From positions 12,061,001-12,125,000 of the forward strand of contig NC_068976.1 in the NCBI RefSeq assembly GCF_016808095.1: a DNA stretch of 64,000 bases, in the 5' to 3' direction. The notes under the pieces were generated by a model. It saw nothing but the letters and a program-made list of their open reading frames with translations. It was not told the DNA's origin and ran no database searches. Positions 27,495 through 39,470 of the stretch are shown in pieces. Each line of letters opens with the position of its first letter. Position 1 is the stretch's first letter. The position numbers were made by a program, and so were the translations under genes. Origin of the DNA: Vigna angularis. Its lineage: Eukaryota > Streptophyta > Magnoliopsida > Fabales > Fabaceae.

Positions 27495-29934
27495 TGTCAG
27501 AACTCATTTAAAACGCACCCAAAACTCTTGAGCGGACGTCAGGTGTCAAGCAAAGGAAGTCTGAGATTCAGAAAGTGAAAGACAGGTGTGTGTCACAGAT
27601 TGGACGAACGTTTTGAGAGTAGAGTAAAACTGAAATTTTCTAAGTTTCGTGCCACTTCTCTACATGCACCAGTCATCTTCAACCTTCTGAAATCTCCTCC
27701 TTCTCTCTAAAAGCTCTTCCTTCTCTCTATAAAATCTCACCATTTCTCTTCTCCAATCACCATTCAGGCATCGTAGAAGCACTTCCGGCGTCAAGAGCTT
27801 CCAGTTAAACTGTTCGGTTTGTGAAGCTGAGCTGGTAAGTCCTTATCTTCACTCAGTCGTGCGTTTTCCTGGACATGCAAACCAAGTTCTGGTTTCCTGT
27901 GTTGATCACCCTTCTCAAATGAGTGGTTCTGATAGGGTTGGGTTTTCATTTGGTGTAGTTTGGAATTGTTGAGCGTAGAGGGTAGAAGGACGTATAGAGG
28001 TGAACCATAAACCCTAGCTGGAAGCGTTCAGTCACGTTAGAGGTAAGGGAAGCTTATATAATTTGATTGTATGTTAGTTTCTACGTTCGTTTTTAATGAA
28101 TGCATGTTTGTTGAGTTGCTGAATGAATATGAAGTATGATTGTTGATATGTTTTGACTGTATGATGTATGAATCTTTACTATGATATGGATGTTTGCTTT
28201 TATGAAAATAGATGTTGAGAAATGAATTGATATAAAGAATTCTAAGTATGAAATTCCCTATGAAATTGTACGTTCGTCACTGAATGGTCCTTGACCGTTC
28301 GGTTTTTTTTCTAGTAGACTCGGTTGGAACTAGATTCTTTCATTTGGGAAAAATTCTAGTTGAGAACGAGTGTCTTCGTTTTGTAATAATTGTACATGAG
28401 CGTTCGGCCAAGGGTAGTCGTTCCTTGGTATTCGGTTGTAAACTTAAGTATATTTATATGTAATTATATATTTCGTTCGCTATTGAAAACTATTTAAATG
28501 ATATCTTATTATATTTATCAAGTCTTTCTTCTATAAGTTTAGTAGTGTTCGGTCTTACACCAAGCGCTCGTACTAAGTAAGTGCTCGGTCTTACACCAGG
28601 CACTCGTTCTCATTTTCGTAATCTATCTTTATAATAAGAGCGTTCGTCCAAACTAAATAGAGTACGCTTTCTATAGTGCTCGGTCTTTGACTGACATTCT
28701 GATTGTTCTTGATGTTTAACTCATTCAAAAGCTAAGTATATTTGTTGACGTTCGGTTTATTCACCGGATTCAGTTAGGTACCATTATTTGATGTCCCACA
28801 GTGTCTGTCTCAATTGGTTTCAGCCTAGAGTCTTAGTACTCGGCCTAGGCTTGTTGGCGTTCGGTCTAACTCTCGTGAGTCAGTTCATTCAATTGGCTTA
28901 CCTAGTAAATAACGTTTAGTTCTATTTGTTCTCGAGAAATATTATTGGAATCAGTCTCTTTCTTAAAACCGATGTTCACACTTTCGGTTTTGATACGTTT
29001 TTGGAACTGGAGACCTTTGGTCTCACTCCAAGCGTTCGGTCTTGTTCAGGGTTAAAGTTCAGCGTTCGACATTTTGATATTCTAAGAGATTTATTCAAAT
29101 TGATCTCATTGAGGTCTTATTAGTGAAAGATGATGAAATATGATATGGATGAAATAACTTGAGTTATGAACGAGCGTTCCGAGGAGGAATAACTCATGAA
29201 TGTAAATTGGAAATTGGTAAAATATGAATGTGGGCATGCTAAGCTGGCGGTTCATCCTGATATTTGTGATTACTCGTTTCTCACGTAGAGAAGGGTAAGC
29301 CATGTTTGAGAATGGCAGGAGGTCCTAGTCCTTATGGTTAATTTGGACGGACGGACTAACCTCGGGTGGCAGCTGTTGAGGGTATCCCAGTTACTACATC
29401 ACCCGGGTGCACGACGTCGTAGCTACACAGAATTCATACCGTCCAGACAGTCAGAGTCTAGTATTAGGCTTTGCATGAAAAGTGAATGAGTTATCATGTT
29501 TGTATGAATTGTGTGAAATCTATGTTGATAATTGAATTAAATTACATAAGTTTACCCTATTTCCTGTCTTGTCTTTTTGTACGTTCGGTGTGTGTATTTC
29601 TGTTGCAATGATCATCCGTGTGGATGTGAGCAGAAGGAGAAGCGTTGCTGGAAGAGGCGCTGGAAGAAGAAAATTTGGTAGAGGTAGAAGTTAAGACCGA
29701 ACAGTAGAACCGTTCGGTCATCTTTTGGGCTACTCTTTTGTAGGCCGTTTGGTATAGGTCTTTTGTAAACCGTTCGGCATAGTTTCAACTTTTGTACAGT
29801 TTTAGCTTTCTCGTTATTATGTAAGGCCGTTGGCCATAAGCGTACGCTCTACTTTTTGTATGAACTGATCTGTAGTATTATGAATATGATATTCCTATTA
29901 TATGGTTTTGATACTGTATTTTTGGGATGTTACA
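27495..29934 (+). mobile_element. Very long solo-LTR-like insertion (2440 bp) with a GTTCGGTC motif array, copy 1
   Basis: Begins TGTCAGAAC and ends GGGATGTTACA, so it has TG...CA ends. The flanks GATTT (27490..27494) and TATTT (29935..29939) match at 4 of 5. A TATAAAAT at 27728..27735 sits where an LTR promoter would be. Between about 28270 and 29780 there are roughly a dozen CGTTCGGTC, GCTCGGTC or GAGCGTTCG motifs at irregular spacing. Near the end ATGATCATCCG...GGATGTGAGCAGA matches the second copy at about 34030. No primer-binding site, gag or pol adjoins it. Orientation is set by analogy with LTRs and is uncertain. Assignment to Ty3/gypsy would be a guess from the end sequences. Confidence 0.65.
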
Positions 29935-29939
29935 TATTT

Positions 29940-31000
29940 AATATTAATTTTTTTAACATTTTATTATTATTTAAATCGATTCATAATTTTCTTCCATATT
30001 TAAATCTCTCATTTCATAAAATATATTAACTCATTTAAGAATTATTTTCAATTCTTCTAGAGCCTCCTTAAATATCAAAGAATTAAAAATATCACTAAAT
30101 TATTATAAACATGATAAACTATGGATAATGAATGTGTCATCATGTAAAAAAAACATACTACTAATAAATCAATTTTTACTAACAAACCCCATTAAAATTC
30201 AAAAGAAAACTCACACAAACATTATCATAATTTAGTTTAGTTTTCAAAATTTTCAAAAATATGCTATTAAAAGAATAGAAACTAAAAGCCCGTATACACA
30301 CAAATTTATAAAGATAAAAATTATTGTTTTTTATTTTCTTTTATAAAATTTTATCAAAAAGATTTTGAACTAACTTATATAATTTTGACTGAAGAAAAAA
30401 GAAAACATAATTTTTTATGCATGAACATGGATTGACCTAGCACAGCAGTTCCGATATCAACGGCGACTTGGCCTCTCCACCAACAACCAACAGCAAAAAC
30501 AACAAAATGTTCAATGCTCCAACATCACATTAAATATGGAAGAAAAAAAGAATATATTATACGTCCAATAATTTTAAGGATATTTTCTTTCTCTGCTTCG
30601 TTATTTATTATATATTATAATGATAAAGATAGATGAACATAAAATTAATAGGATAATAATATTTTTTTCTTTATGTTTGTAGTAATAATTTAAATTTTTT
30701 CTCTATTTATTTTTATTCAATATATTTTTTATTTAATAGGAAAGACCACATTAAATCTTTTTAAATTATGGTTAAAAATATAAGAATAAAAAGTACTATT
30801 AAGTCAAAATAATAATAACAATATGTAAATTAATTTATATACTATTAAATTGTATCACATCTCAATATGAAAACCAAACTCACTCTACTTTCCTCCTTTT
30901 TCTGCATATTTTGTCTAAATTTCATGCGTATGTGTGATTACTGGGCAGATACTACTTGGAACATAATATATTAAAAGGTAATATTGAAACATATAAAATA
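29940..31000. other. AT-rich spacer between the two long LTR-like insertions
   Basis: No gene was seen. A short less AT-rich patch at about 30435..30530 has no open frame or recognisable motif. The spacer ends at the AAATA target duplication of the next element (30996..31000). Confidence 0.45.
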
Positions 31001-31871
31001 TGTAAGAACCAAGAAAATAGAGTATTAGAATAGATAGATGTATTAAAATAATGAGACTGAGTATTTTATTTTAAATAATTTTATAATATAAATATAATTT
31101 TTTAGAGTTCGGTTCATTATCTAAAATACTTCTATCTTTCTAAAACACTATCCTCCTTGCTTTCTCTCACTTCTCTCTACTCTTTCTTACTCTTGGGTCA
31201 TAAGTTCAATGATCAGGAAATGTCTAGACGATCTTAGCGTCGAGAGCTACATTTTTTACCGATCAATTTCTTGATTTGGGCAAGTAAGTTTCATTCCTCT
31301 TTTCTAGGTTTTCTTGAATATGTAATCATGCGAATAAATCTGTCTTTGCATGAGATGGGTGTCTCTCTTTCTTGATTCTTAGCTCAATTTAGGTTTTAAG
31401 GTTGGTTTTCTATCACCAATCGATGATTTGTAGGTTTTTCTAGAATTTCTTTGCGATGTAAGCAACTGTCGGAGTTTTATTGAGTTGTGCAAATTTCTTT
31501 GAGGTAAGAGAAGTTAGATTATTGTTTTAATTTAGTGGTTTAGTGAGTATGTATGATAATTCTACGTTTATTGTATTGATAGAACTAAATTTAGGTTTTT
31601 GAGTAAATGATATTGTGTGAAATTTGATTGTTATGAATGTATATTGATGGATTGTGATAAGAAACTTAATTGGATGATGTTTGACTTGCTTTTGGGTGTA
31701 TAAAAGGTTAGAAATCTGTATTAAGGTTGATTGGTTATGAATAGAGTCACATTGTAGTGGCTTAGAGTAAGTTTTGAGGAAGTAGAGTAGCGAAAATGAG
31801 AATTAGAGGTTAGATGCTCAATGGGTTTGTTGAGACATCTTTGGTAAGTCAAAGGTGACTTGTTTACCAAT

Positions 31872-32939
31872 TGTCGGAACAATCGGTACCGTTATAGAGT
31901 CGCGCAGCGGAATAAAATATAGATAGCAGAAAGCGTGTAACGATCACAACACAAGTTAAAATAGTCGGTTTTAAAAATTGATTTTCTTAGCGAACTTTTA
32001 TCGAACAATTGATGTGGTAAGAGTTTAGGGATCAAGAAAATCAACACAAAATTTTTATCCTGGTTCGAATCAAAAGATTCTACGTCCAGTCGTTAATCAC
32101 TATAAATAGTGATTAACCTTTTTCACTAAAAATATAGTTGTACAGATTACAAGATAAATGAAATGAGCAAAGAATAGAAAACACCTTCCTTCGACAAACG
32201 AACCGGAAGAGCTTCCTTCGACGCATGAACCGGAAGCAACAACTCTGTCAACTTGAAGAGAACTGCTCCGACCTTTGACACACAAAGCGCGAGCTTCTCC
32301 TATTCACAAGACCAGGCAAGAGCACTCTATCACTTTGAGAACTTCCTCATACAAATTGTATTCTCAAAATGACATAGATCCTTTTCACTCACAGAGAGTT
32401 TCCCTTAGGCACAAAGCTCTAATACTCTCAATTGAAAAGTTCTTTCTAAGAGTTGTGAAGACCTCTATTTATAAGCCTAGTTTCGTGCAGGGTCAAAAAC
32501 TGAAAAGACATCTCCCAACTGCCACTGATAATCGATTATCATAAGTGATAATCGATTATTTGTGTCCGTTATGGGGTTTTCAAAAAAGTGATAATCGATT
32601 ATCCTGAGCAATAATCGATTATTCCAGAGACTTGGACAGAATTAAATGAAACAGTGATAATCGATTATTCTGTGTAATAATCGATTATTTGCGCAAGCAA
32701 CTCTCTTCTAAACTGGCTCGTGATAATCGATTATTCCTCTTGATAATCGATTATTTGTGCAATGACTCACTAAATACGAAAACTTCTAAGAGTTTTTACA
32801 TCATTACATTTTATCCTATACATTTGTTTCTACAAAATGCGTTTAACAAAGATGCATTTAGAGTCTTCAATTCTTCAGCTTTTATCATCATCAAAATTTC
32901 ACAGTAGCTTCAAGAGACCAATGCTCCTCATTGGTAACA
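31872..32939. mobile_element. Nested LTR-like insert of about 1.07 kb
   Basis: This block interrupts sequence that otherwise fits the long LTR-like element. It begins TGTCGGAACAATCGG and ends TTGGTAACA, TG...CA ends as in an LTR, and contains TCTATTTATAAGCC near 32462 as a possible promoter. ATTGT occurs at both edges (31870..31874 and 32939..32943), but that would require ends one to three bases off the TG/CA termini, so the target duplication is unproven. It may be a Copia-type solo LTR; no primer-binding site or coding region is next to it. Confidence 0.5.
32526..32760. repeat. Eight ATAATCGATTAT palindromes arranged as four close pairs
   Basis: The 12-base palindrome occurs eight times in about 235 bases. 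The copies come in pairs with short spacers of roughly 7 to 12 bases; the pairs are separated by about 25 to 50 bases of unrelated text. The palindrome itself is nearly invariant while the sequence between varies. Its function is unknown. Confidence 0.9.
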
Positions 32940-33119
32940 TTGTTTGAGTCCCTAAATTGCTTAAAAATGTGTCAAAAGTGGTAGAACATGAATTGGGTCC
33001 ATAGGTTGATGATTTGAAAGTTTTAAAGAGTGAATTGCTTAGGAAACACTTTAGAATGATGTAGTAAGGTTTAGAAACACTTGTTCAAGTATAATGTTTG
33101 ACTCATTGTTTGATGATTT

Positions 33120-33440
33120 GCAAGCGAGAAGGTGCACTGAGCGAGTGGTTGAGGTCTGGGAGCATTGTTAATTTTATTCGATTAGTGAATGGGTTCGCTC
33201 AGCGAGTGAGTTGGGGGTCTGGACCACTGTTTGAATTTTCGCACAGTGAGTTAGGTCGTTGAGCGAGAGGTTGGGGTCTGGTACCACTGGGAGTTGTATT
33301 CGCTCAGCGAACTGGGTCGCTGAGCGAGTGGTTTGGAGGTTGGGGTTACTGTCAGTGGATTCGCACAACGACCCAATTCGTTGTGCGAAAGAAGTCTGTG
33401 GTCGCTCAACGAGTGTGTGCATTGAGCGATTGGTTCAGGT
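33120..33440. repeat. CGCTCAGCGAG array inside long LTR-like copy 2
   Basis: About five loosely repeated units of 55 to 70 bases, each with CGCTCAGCGAG, GCTGAGCGAG, CGCACAACGA or a similar near-palindrome followed by GGTTGGGGTCTGG-type text. Open frames of 82 and 84 codons on the two strands arise from the repeat and are not evidence of coding. Confidence 0.8.
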
Positions 33441-34702
33441 TTTGGGTTTACTCTTTCTTTCTTTGTTTTATATTGATGTGAGTGGTGTTTTGATTCAAGT
33501 GAGAATGATGTAGGAGTAATTCTTGTGAATAGATATTTCTTTTCTTACGAATTATGATTAGTGAATGTAACTCCATGACTTAGGGTGAGATTTCATGGTA
33601 GTACCTTGGTTGATGATGTTGATGTTGTTATATGAATGTATGGATCTTTGAAATGGTAAGTCTATTCCGACACTCTAATGATCATTCATTCTCAAGTAGA
33701 GAGAAATTATGCATGTGGTGAGAGTAGCGGGAGGTTCTTGTTTATAGGCTTTGAGTTTAGCCATAGGCATTGAATATGGACTAACCTTGTATGGTGTTGG
33801 AGAGTGCCAACAGAACCATATAAGTGCACAGACCACCAATAGTTCGACATTCATACCTAATCCGGATGAGTCATGTTGAGTATGAGATGTATGAAATGAT
33901 CGGTGTACATTATATTCTTTTGAAATAGAGTTGAAATTGTTGAATAATTATACAAATATGAATCTTTGTTTATCTAGTTTACCCTTCTGTTTGTTGTTTT
34001 AATTGTATGAGCTTGTACTATTTTTCTCGGCCATGATCATCCGGTGGGTGTGAGTAGAGGGCGAGGAGATGTCTATGGAGCAGGCCTTAGAGGAGGAACC
34101 AGCAGATGTGTAGTTCCTTAGATAGTTAGGTGTATATGGTTTTGGTTTATCCAGTTGTATATAAAGTTTTAAATTTATAGTTGTTTTTGGATAACTGTAA
34201 GTTAGGTTTTATTCTATAATTATAATTGTTCTATCTTATCATGTCTGTGACGACTCTTTTACATAGTGTTCTACTATATTTTTGGGTGTTACAAAATATT
34301 TTTTTGTGTGTGATCTTTTAATGTTTCTTTAAGTAGGATTGTTAATAAGACTTTTTTTTTTAAAATATTAGTCAGAATTGAAGTAAGATTAAATGATTTT
34401 ATGTAAATTAAAAATAAAAGTGATTAGAAGATTAATTTCGTAAAATTGTTATTCTCTTTATTTATTTAAGGGTTAAATATGTTTTTGATTCCTTAACTTT
34501 CAGCGAAAATTGGAATTAGTCCCTCTTCAAAACTTTGGCCTAATTTAGTCTCCAAACTTTAGAAATGTGTGAATTTAGTCCTTTTAACTAAATTTTGTTA
34601 GGTTTATTTGATGTTTCAAGTGCGTTTCATGATAGTATTTGAGTTATTTACACCGTTTGACACATTTTTGCTTTAATGTTCACTGAGAAATGCGTTTAAA
34701 AC

Positions 34703-34992
34703 TGTTGTAAAACAGCAGTAGGATGCTGGAATTAATTATTCTCTCATTCATGCTTTTGAAACAATACATAGGTGTTTAAAAAGAAACAAACTATTGTCTA
34801 ATTAAGGTAAAAAATCTCCTGAAATAAAGTCTCTAAATCAGGAGATATCTACCCAATAATACCTGATCTTAATAAAAGGAAATCTGCCCAATAATTACTA
34901 ATCCTAATCCCTTAATTTTAGGGATTACACATAATTGCAGGATTACACATAATTGTTATATTAATTGTGCAATAAATTCACATATTCTGACA
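34703..34992 (-). repeat. 3' LTR of Copia element 1
   Basis: 290 bases, TG...CA ends on the plus-strand text, flanked outside by AAAAC. Differs from the partner LTR at about three sites (two near the TGTTGTAAAACAG end, one in TTGTTATATT versus TTGCTATATT). Confidence 0.95.
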
Positions 34993-35004
34993 CCCCCCCT
35001 CAAG
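34993..35004 (-). other. Polypurine tract of Copia element 1
   Basis: On the minus strand a TTGAGGGGGGG run directly precedes the 3' LTR, the position where plus-strand DNA synthesis is primed in LTR retrotransposons. Confidence 0.8.
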
Positions 35005-36318
35005 TTGAGGAATAGATATTGGTCATTCCCATCTTGCTTATAAGATCTTGGAAGATAGGGCTATTGAGACCTTTTGTTAACACATCAGCTACTTGTTGCC
35101 TGGATGGGACATACGCCATGCATAATAGACCTTCGTCTACTTTTTCTTTGATGAAGTGTCTATCTATTTCAACGTGTTTTGTCCGGTCATGTTGAACCGG
35201 ATTATGTGCAATTTCTATTGCTGATTTATTATCACAGTACAGTTTCATGGGACCCTTCAAATCAACTTTCAAATCATCCAGAATAATTTTTATCCATAAT
35301 AATTCACATATTCCTTGAGCAAGTGCTCTGAACTTTGATTTAGCTGATGATCTAGACACTACATTCTGTTTTTTACTTCTCCAAGTTACTAAATTTCCAC
35401 CCAAGAAAGTACAATATCCAGTAGTCGATCTTCTATCAATTAGAGATCCTGCATAGTCTGCGTCGGTGTAGGCTTCAAGGTTCAATTTTTCATTCTTCTT
35501 GAATAGGATTCCCTTTCCGGGAGTGCCTTTTAAGTAATGTAGAATCCTGTAGGCAGCTTGAAGGTGAGACTCCTTTGGTTCATGCATAAACTGACTTATT
35601 ACACTTATCGAATGGGCAATATCTGGTCGGGTATGCGCCAAATATATTAATTTTCCAACCAACCTCTAGTACATCCTTTTTTCTACTTCTGGTTCATCTC
35701 CAGATTTACTCAGTTTGTGATTGGGGTCCATTGGAGTTGTTGCGGGTCTGCATCCAATAGTCTTTGTCTCAGCCAACAAATCGGTTATGTATTTTTGTTG
35801 GGATATAAAGATTCCTTGGGTAGAGTATGCTACTTCAATTCCTAGAAAATATTTCAGTTTTCCAAGCTCTTTGAGATCAAATTCTTGGACTAGTCTTTGT
35901 TTCAATTTTTCCTTTTCTTTTTCATCATTCCAGTTACTATAATATCATCCACATACACCAAAAGAACTGTTACCTTCCCCTTTTCTGAATGTTTTATGAA
36001 CAACATGTGGTCTCCTTGGCTTTGTTTGTAGCCAAATCCCTTCATAACTTTTGAGAACTTCCCAAACCATGCTCTAGGAGATTGTTTCAGTCCATATAGT
36101 GCCTTCTTAAGTCTGCACACCTTATTTTGTCTATCTCCTTCAACCCCCTGTGGGATATTCATGTAGATTTCTTCCTCTAGGTCTCCATGAAGAAAGGCAT
36201 TTTTAACATCATACTGTAGTAGTTTCCAATCAAAATGAGCAGCTAAGGATAGAAGAATCCTTAGAGTATTCATTTTAGCAACTGGTGCAAACGTCTCTTC
36301 ATAGTCTATTCCATATGC
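35000..36318 (-). pseudogene. Copia element 1: reverse transcriptase C-terminal part and RNase H, broken
   Basis: Minus-strand pieces at 36273..35902, 35905..35666 and 35662..35000 are consecutive parts of one polyprotein. The first holds the RT segment NAFLHGDLEEEIYM and the intact catalytic LLVYVDDIIVTG. A one-base deletion near 35930 shifts the frame. A TAG at 35668..35666, where the family has Gln, interrupts it again. The last piece is RNase H, with DADYAGSLIDRRSTTGYC, YCDNKSAIEIAHNP and the closing ADVLTKGL. The pieces match Copia order and length, with no large deletion. Confidence 0.93.
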
Positions 36319-37868
36319 TTAAGTGTATCCTTTGGCCACCAATCTTGCTTTGTATCGTTCAAGTGACCCATCAGCATTATATTTTACTGTGAATATCCAC
36401 TTACAGTCAACGATATTCTTTTCTTTGGGTTTATCCACAATTTCCCAAGTGTTATTCTTCTCTAATGCTGTCATTTCCACTTGCATAGCATCTCTCCACT
36501 CTTTCTTTGTTAGTGCTTCAGTAATATTATTTGGTATAACCACAAAATTCAAGTTTACAATAAAGCTTTTATGGTTAGCTGATAATCTATTATAAGAAAC
36601 ATAATTTGAGAGAGGATAAAGAGGTTTTTTAGTGCAATTTCTAGTACCTTTTCGGAGGGCTATTGGAAGGTCAATCTCATTTTCTGGTTCACGTATTTCT
36701 TCATTTTCTGGTGCAGAACTTGGATTGGATTCATGGACTTGCATCATCTCTGGAATTTGCTTTCTCCTGGTGTAAACCTTGTTAAATATCGGAGGATTGT
36801 CAGCTTCTATTCGAGTTGCTTCCATGGGGAAATCTGTATCCATAGCTTCTGATCCTCGTTCATAATTATGTTGTATAGTTGGAGGCTCAGATCTGTTGGT
36901 TGTGATATATGGCAGAGTTAAGAACTCGGCATTTTCATGAGGGTCTTCTAGACATTGTTCTGTAGGATTGGTTTTGTTAAAAAAAGGTTTAGTTTCAAGA
37001 AAAGTAACATCAGCTGAGATATACCATTTTTTAATGATAGGATCATAACATTTATACCCATTTTGTGTGGCTGAATATCCTAAAAAAATACATTTAACAG
37101 CCCTGAGATCCAGTTTATCTCTAGCTTGAACAGGGACATGTGTAGAGGCTGTACATCCAAATATTCTAGGAATCAGTCCATTTGATTTCTTAAAGTGAGG
37201 AAAGAAATTATTTAGGACTTCTATTGGACTCTTATTACTTAGGCCATGAGAGGGAAGTCTATTAATAAGATATGATGCAGTAAGAACAGCTTCTCCCCAA
37301 TAATTTTTTGGAACATTCCCTTGAAAAAGAAGAGCCCGAGTTATATTGAGTAAATGCCCATTTTTCCTTTCTGCCACTCCATTTTGTTGTGGGGTATAAA
37401 CACATGAAGAGTCATGGATGATCCCATTAGATTGGAAATACGAGGATATGGTTTGGTTGAAATAATCTCTAGCATTATCGGTCCTAAACCTTTTAATATT
37501 AACTCCAAATTGAGTTCTAATCATTGAGTGAAATATGGGAATGATAGTGCTGACATCGGATTTTTGTTTAAGCAAATAGAGCCAAGTAACCCTAGTGCAA
37601 TCATCAATAAATGTTACAAACCAGCGGGCCCCAGAAATATTTGGTACTGTAGACGGTCCCCATATATCATTATGAATCAATTGAAAAGGTTGAGAGCTTC
37701 TATTATTGCTGTTGGGAAAAAAAGCACGAGTATGCTTCGCTAACTCACAAGTTTCACAATGAAGTTTTGAGATATCTAAGTTTTCATACAAATGAGGAAA
37801 CATAAACTTTAGCACCTTAAATGATGGATGTCCTAGACGATAGTGATACAACCATAGTTCATCCTTAT
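36319..37868 (-). pseudogene. Copia element 1: integrase and start of reverse transcriptase
   Basis: A 510-codon open stretch (37851..36319). It holds the HYRLGHPS and CETCELAK parts of the integrase zinc-binding region, then the DDE triad: Asp in HNDIWGP, Asp in FRTDNA, Glu in GVAERKN. A long linker follows, and then the N-terminal RT segment ending ARLVAKGY. It stops at a TAA (36321..36319) where Copia proteins normally continue with Gln. The integrase itself looks intact. Confidence 0.93.
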
Positions 37869-37871
37869 TTG

Positions 37872-39308
37872 TTATACTGTGAAGGGATTTTGCTTAGTTG
37901 GTTTGGGATTCTTGAGATACTTCCAAGTAGTAAAGACCATCTTTTTCTTTAGCAAGTCCAATCCTCCTCCCCGAGTCCTGTTCCTGAAAAACACATAGAG
38001 ATGGGAAAACATTGCAGAACAATTGAGATCAGAGGTTAGTTTCTTTATGGAGAGAAGACTGGGTGAGAGTTTGGGAACATGGAGAACGTTTCTAAGCATA
38101 AGGTTGGGGTTTACTTGGATATTACCATATCCTGCAACAGTAGCTACTGACCCATTTGCAACAATAATTTTTCTATTACTTGGTGAGGGTGTATAAGAAT
38201 GAAACAAGTGGAATAAATGTGTCATATGATCTGTAGCTCCCGAATCCACAATCCAAGAGTTCACATTATATGAGGTATTCATACAAGAAGTTTTACCTAA
38301 GAAAACAAGAGAACATGATCCAGAGGGTTCCTCCATATTCCCCAATAGCTTCTTCAATTTCTTTATTTCTTCCATATTGAAATTGTCTACTGCTGGAGAT
38401 TCTTTAATCTTTGTTTGTGTTACGTGCACTTGGGACTTTTGTTGTCCTCCACGATTCACCCACTCCTTTCCTGGAGGTTTGCCATGCAATTTCCAACATT
38501 TCTCCCTTGTGTGTCTCGGTTTCTGACAATAGGTGCACCATAAATTATCTTTGTTTCTTTTCCATAGAGAATTAGGAATTTGCTCATTTCCTTTCTACAC
38601 CAGTTCAGGTTTGGTAAGTAGAGCTGACCCATCTATTGGTTGAGACTTAAGCATTACACTCCTCCGACTTTCTTCTGCACGAACAATAGAGATGGTTTCT
38701 TCTAGTGAAGGAGTATCCTTTCTCCCTAGAATTTGCACTCTAACCTGATCAAATTCAGGATTTAGTCCTGCAAGAAAATCATACACACGATCCTTCTCTA
38801 TGAAATTCTTCAAGAGGATTGCATCCTCAGCACACTTCATTTTAAAAACTCTGTAGTGATCAAGTTCCTGCCATAGATTCTGCAACAGTGTCGCATATTC
38901 TGTGATTCCTCTGCTTCCCTGTTTTTTGGCTGCAGTTTTTATTTTGATTTCATATACTTGGGCAGCATCATTGGCTTTAGAATATGTGCGGTTTATGGAG
39001 TCCCAAATATCTTTAGCTGTATTAAGAAACATACAAGTGTCGCTGATGGTAGCTTCCATGGAGTCCCACAACCAAGACATAATCATGGAATCTTTTTCAT
39101 CCCATGCTGCAAATGTTGGATCCTCCATGCTTGGACCATTTTCAAGGAGATGAACCAGGCATCCTTTTCCCTTGAGATAGGTTCTAACAAATTGGGACCA
39201 TTTGAGAAAATTTTTTCCATCCAATCTGTATGACGCTCGGAGACCTTGGAGTTCTCCATTTTTGTGTGAAGGACTAGAGACTTCTCTACTTGATGTAGCA
39301 CCAGACAT
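37872..39308 (-). pseudogene. Copia element 1: gag with zinc knuckle, and protease, broken
   Basis: The gag frame starts at ATG 39308..39306 (gag_2/UBN2-type capsid region). A TAG at 38597..38595 interrupts it. The same frame continues through a CX2CX4HX4C zinc knuckle (about 38535..38494) and the aspartic protease motif WIVDSGATDHMT (about 38250). A frame change near 37985, beside a T run, and an in-frame TAA at 37896..37894 in the corrected frame separate this part from the integrase. Confidence 0.92.
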
Positions 39309-39470
39309 TGTAATCGGATGTTAGGTTAACACAGCGGAAAGAATAACAGCAACAATTAAGGCTGCCCCTTTTTTTTGGACGAGAATGGCAATGAAGGCCA
39401 GCAATAGTTGAGGAACGACAATGAAGGCCGTGAGACAAAAAACAAAGACCAGGGCTCCAGGAAAAACCTA

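Larger units (their letters stand above)
31001..34293 (+). mobile_element. Very long solo-LTR-like insertion, copy 2, with perfect 5-bp target duplication and a nested insert
   Basis: Begins TGTAAGAACC and ends GGGTGTTACA. The 5-mers AAATA at 30996..31000 and 34294..34298 are identical. Without the nested segment at about 31872..32939 its length is about 2.2 kb, close to copy 1. The right part matches copy 1 in several blocks: the GGACTAACCT block, ATGATCATCCGG..GGGTGTGAGTAGA, and the end. Its motif array differs (CGCTCAGCGAG at 33120..33440, not GTTCGGTC). No internal retroelement region or second LTR is present, so it looks like a solo LTR left by recombination. Confidence 0.7.

Noticed and set aside
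32055..32075. GGTTCGAATC, resembling a tRNA T-arm
   Set aside because: No acceptor stem, D-arm or anticodon arm can be drawn around it; it lies inside the nested LTR-like insert.
33120..33513. Open frames of 82 and 84 codons over the CGCTCAGCGAG array
   Set aside because: Both strands are open because the repeat unit lacks stops; the products are repetitive and unrelated to any family.
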